From Coprinus comatus (Eukaryota > Basidiomycota > Agaricomycetes > Agaricales > Agaricaceae), in NCBI GenBank assembly GCA_034638255.1, contig JAWPGT010000001.1, positions 2,108,001 to 2,172,000 on the forward strand: a DNA stretch of 64,000 bases, in the 5' to 3' direction. The notes under the pieces were generated by a model, which had not been told where the DNA came from, ran no database searches, and was given only the letters and a program-made list of their open reading frames with translations. How positions within the stretch are numbered: position 1 is the first letter of the stretch; every line of letters starts with the position of its first letter. Below, in pieces: positions 62,625-64,000 of this stretch. The position numbers and the translations under genes are program-made.

Positions 62625-63990
62625 TTATTTTCTATCCCCCAACCTCTCTTCTATAACTGCATATACATCAACCGTAGACGCATGATACCGTTGTGGTGTA
62701 TGGGGTGCCACAGATGATTCTATACGAACATGTAAAGGAGGGGGTTTGGAGAGTGGTGCAGCATATATCGAGGTCGAGGGGGGAGTTTTCATTGTACGTC
62801 TTGTCACAACGAACCGTCCAGTCGTTGGATTCGGATTTGAGTTGGTACAGGATTGTTCATATCGTGGATCTGTATCGTAGGATTTTGGAAAATGTTTACG
62901 GCTCTGCGGGTGTGGGTATGGGGTTCGAGTTGCTTCTCTGACATCATACCGAGGCATGAAGGTAGTTATTGGGAAAGCATCAGGATTGGGACAATATCCA
63001 CCTGGATATCTTGGCGATGATGAAGCTTTAGGTACATATTTTTCGACACTGTTATGATTTCTTGTTCGCGATAGTAACAGAGTTTTAAGTCCATTCTTTC
63101 GCTGAGCACTGACAAGCTTCCTTCTGGTTCTGATACAAAGTAGAGTGGCTACCAGAGCAACGGCGGATACTACTATAATGGGAACAGTGAAGGCGATGAT
63201 TTGTGAGGGTCTGTTAGAAACAAAAACGTCGGGTAGAAGGGCTTCGGAGGTAGGAACGATGACGTGCGGTGTTTTGGTGTAATGCCCAGAGCCGACGAAA
63301 CTACTTTCTGCTAGTGCAGTTGGTGTAGTAGACGTTGTGGGTGTAAAGGATATGGTTTCAGAGGCAAAAGCGGACATATGGATATGGGGAGAGTATGTAG
63401 TCTCGGATTGAAGGGCTACAAATGATACTGAATATATGCACCCAAAAAAATCAACCACAAGGCTCACTTTTGAGACAGAAGGAAGGGGAGAAGAATACAT
63501 TTCCGTAGTAGTCTTGCATTTTCAAGTTGTAACGCTTATCCTCTGACACATCAGACACAAATCTACAACCCACAAAAGAAATCAAACTTCAGTTTCAGAC
63601 AAACAGATAGTAAAGAATAATTGTCACTAACATGATAATTATATACCCATCTTCCTGTTCTTGAACATGAGGCCAAACAGCCAAACCGCACGCCCCACTT
63701 CCACCTCTACCTCTATCTCCATCTACCCCATCTTCATCTTTTTCTTCGGTATAGTTATAACTGTAGTCTTTGAGACTACCGCCAACACTTGAGACTTCGC
63801 AAAGACTAAAAGCGGGGGACACCAATGATGAATTCGAGTACCATTTTCCTATAATCGTATCTCCAGGGTGAAATGTAGATCCTTCCACAGGCGATATCCA
63901 AACAATATGCGAAGTCGATTCCGAACGCGTTCGTAACGCCAACTTGAAACAAAGATAAAGAATAATTGACCCCGACCAAAACCGCGCCAT
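62625..63990 (-). CDS. Ser/Thr-rich single-pass membrane protein with N-terminal beta-sandwich
   Basis: Three-exon gene of about 420 residues. A signal peptide (MARFWSGSIILYLCFKLALR) at 63990 is followed by HIVWISPVEGSTFHPGDTII, which resembles the P-x-x-G-x-x-x-x-x-G-D-T start of the Ser/Thr-rich, Kre9/Knh1-like extracellular domain of fungi. Introns near 63590-63632 and 63418-63470 join GYIIIFVSDVSEDKRYNLKM and then TLQSETTYSPHIHMSAFASE. A Thr/Ser-rich stalk leads to one membrane helix (IIAFTVPIIVVSAVALVATL) with a basic stop-transfer (CIRTRRK), and a basic, Pro-rich cytosolic tail. Stop TAA 62625-62627. A cell-wall-facing sensor or adhesin-like role is possible but not shown. Confidence 0.6.
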
Positions 63991-64000
63991 ATGTACAATT

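Overview
The window reads as nuclear DNA of a filamentous basidiomycete, most likely a mushroom-forming agaricomycete. Genes sit densely on both strands and are cut by many short GT-AG introns of about 40-70 nt. The families are typical of fungi: a CBM1-linked GH5 mannanase, fungal MFS carriers, the ESCRT-0, retromer and SWR1 machineries, and a short CaaX-terminated lipopeptide pheromone precursor of the mushroom type. No bacterial operons, CRISPR arrays or intact mobile elements were seen.

Layout. 0-10 kb: the 3' end of DPM1, an F-box gene, an SMN homologue, the nucleoporin Nic96/Nup93 (minus) and, divergent from it, the INO80 subunit Arp5. 9-16 kb: two tandem Rab GTPases, then two MFS carriers, all on the minus strand. 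16.4-21 kb: an intron-containing tRNA-Gln(CTG), a GET2-like ER receptor, a mitoribosomal L51/S25-domain protein and Vps72/YL1 of SWR1. 21-30 kb: an isolated pheromone precursor, retromer Vps35, two small genes of unknown function and a gene-poor 2.2 kb stretch. 30-42 kb: a MYST acetyltransferase, the RNA polymerase II largest subunit RPB1 and the ESCRT-0 subunit Vps27. 43-54 kb: an M28 aminopeptidase, a C2-domain membrane protein, a secreted mannanase and a flavin monooxygenase. 54-64 kb: an unknown gene, a Med9-like gene, a kinase-like gene with degenerate catalytic motifs and several reading-frame breaks, a low-complexity gene, and a Ser/Thr-rich single-pass membrane protein.

Two themes recur. 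Transcription and chromatin: RPB1, MYST acetyltransferase, Arp5, YL1 and Med9-like. Membrane traffic: two Rabs, Vps35, Vps27, GET2 and DPM1. These are eukaryotic neighbours, not operons.

The points that most deserve a second look are the orphan pheromone precursor, the pseudokinase-like gene, the fragmented RPB1 CTD exons with a 12-nt microexon, the 515-nt RPB1 intron, and single-base frame breaks in the M28 peptidase and in the 57-62 kb genes. Exon joins were deduced by eye from reading frame and GT-AG signals, so protein lengths are estimates.
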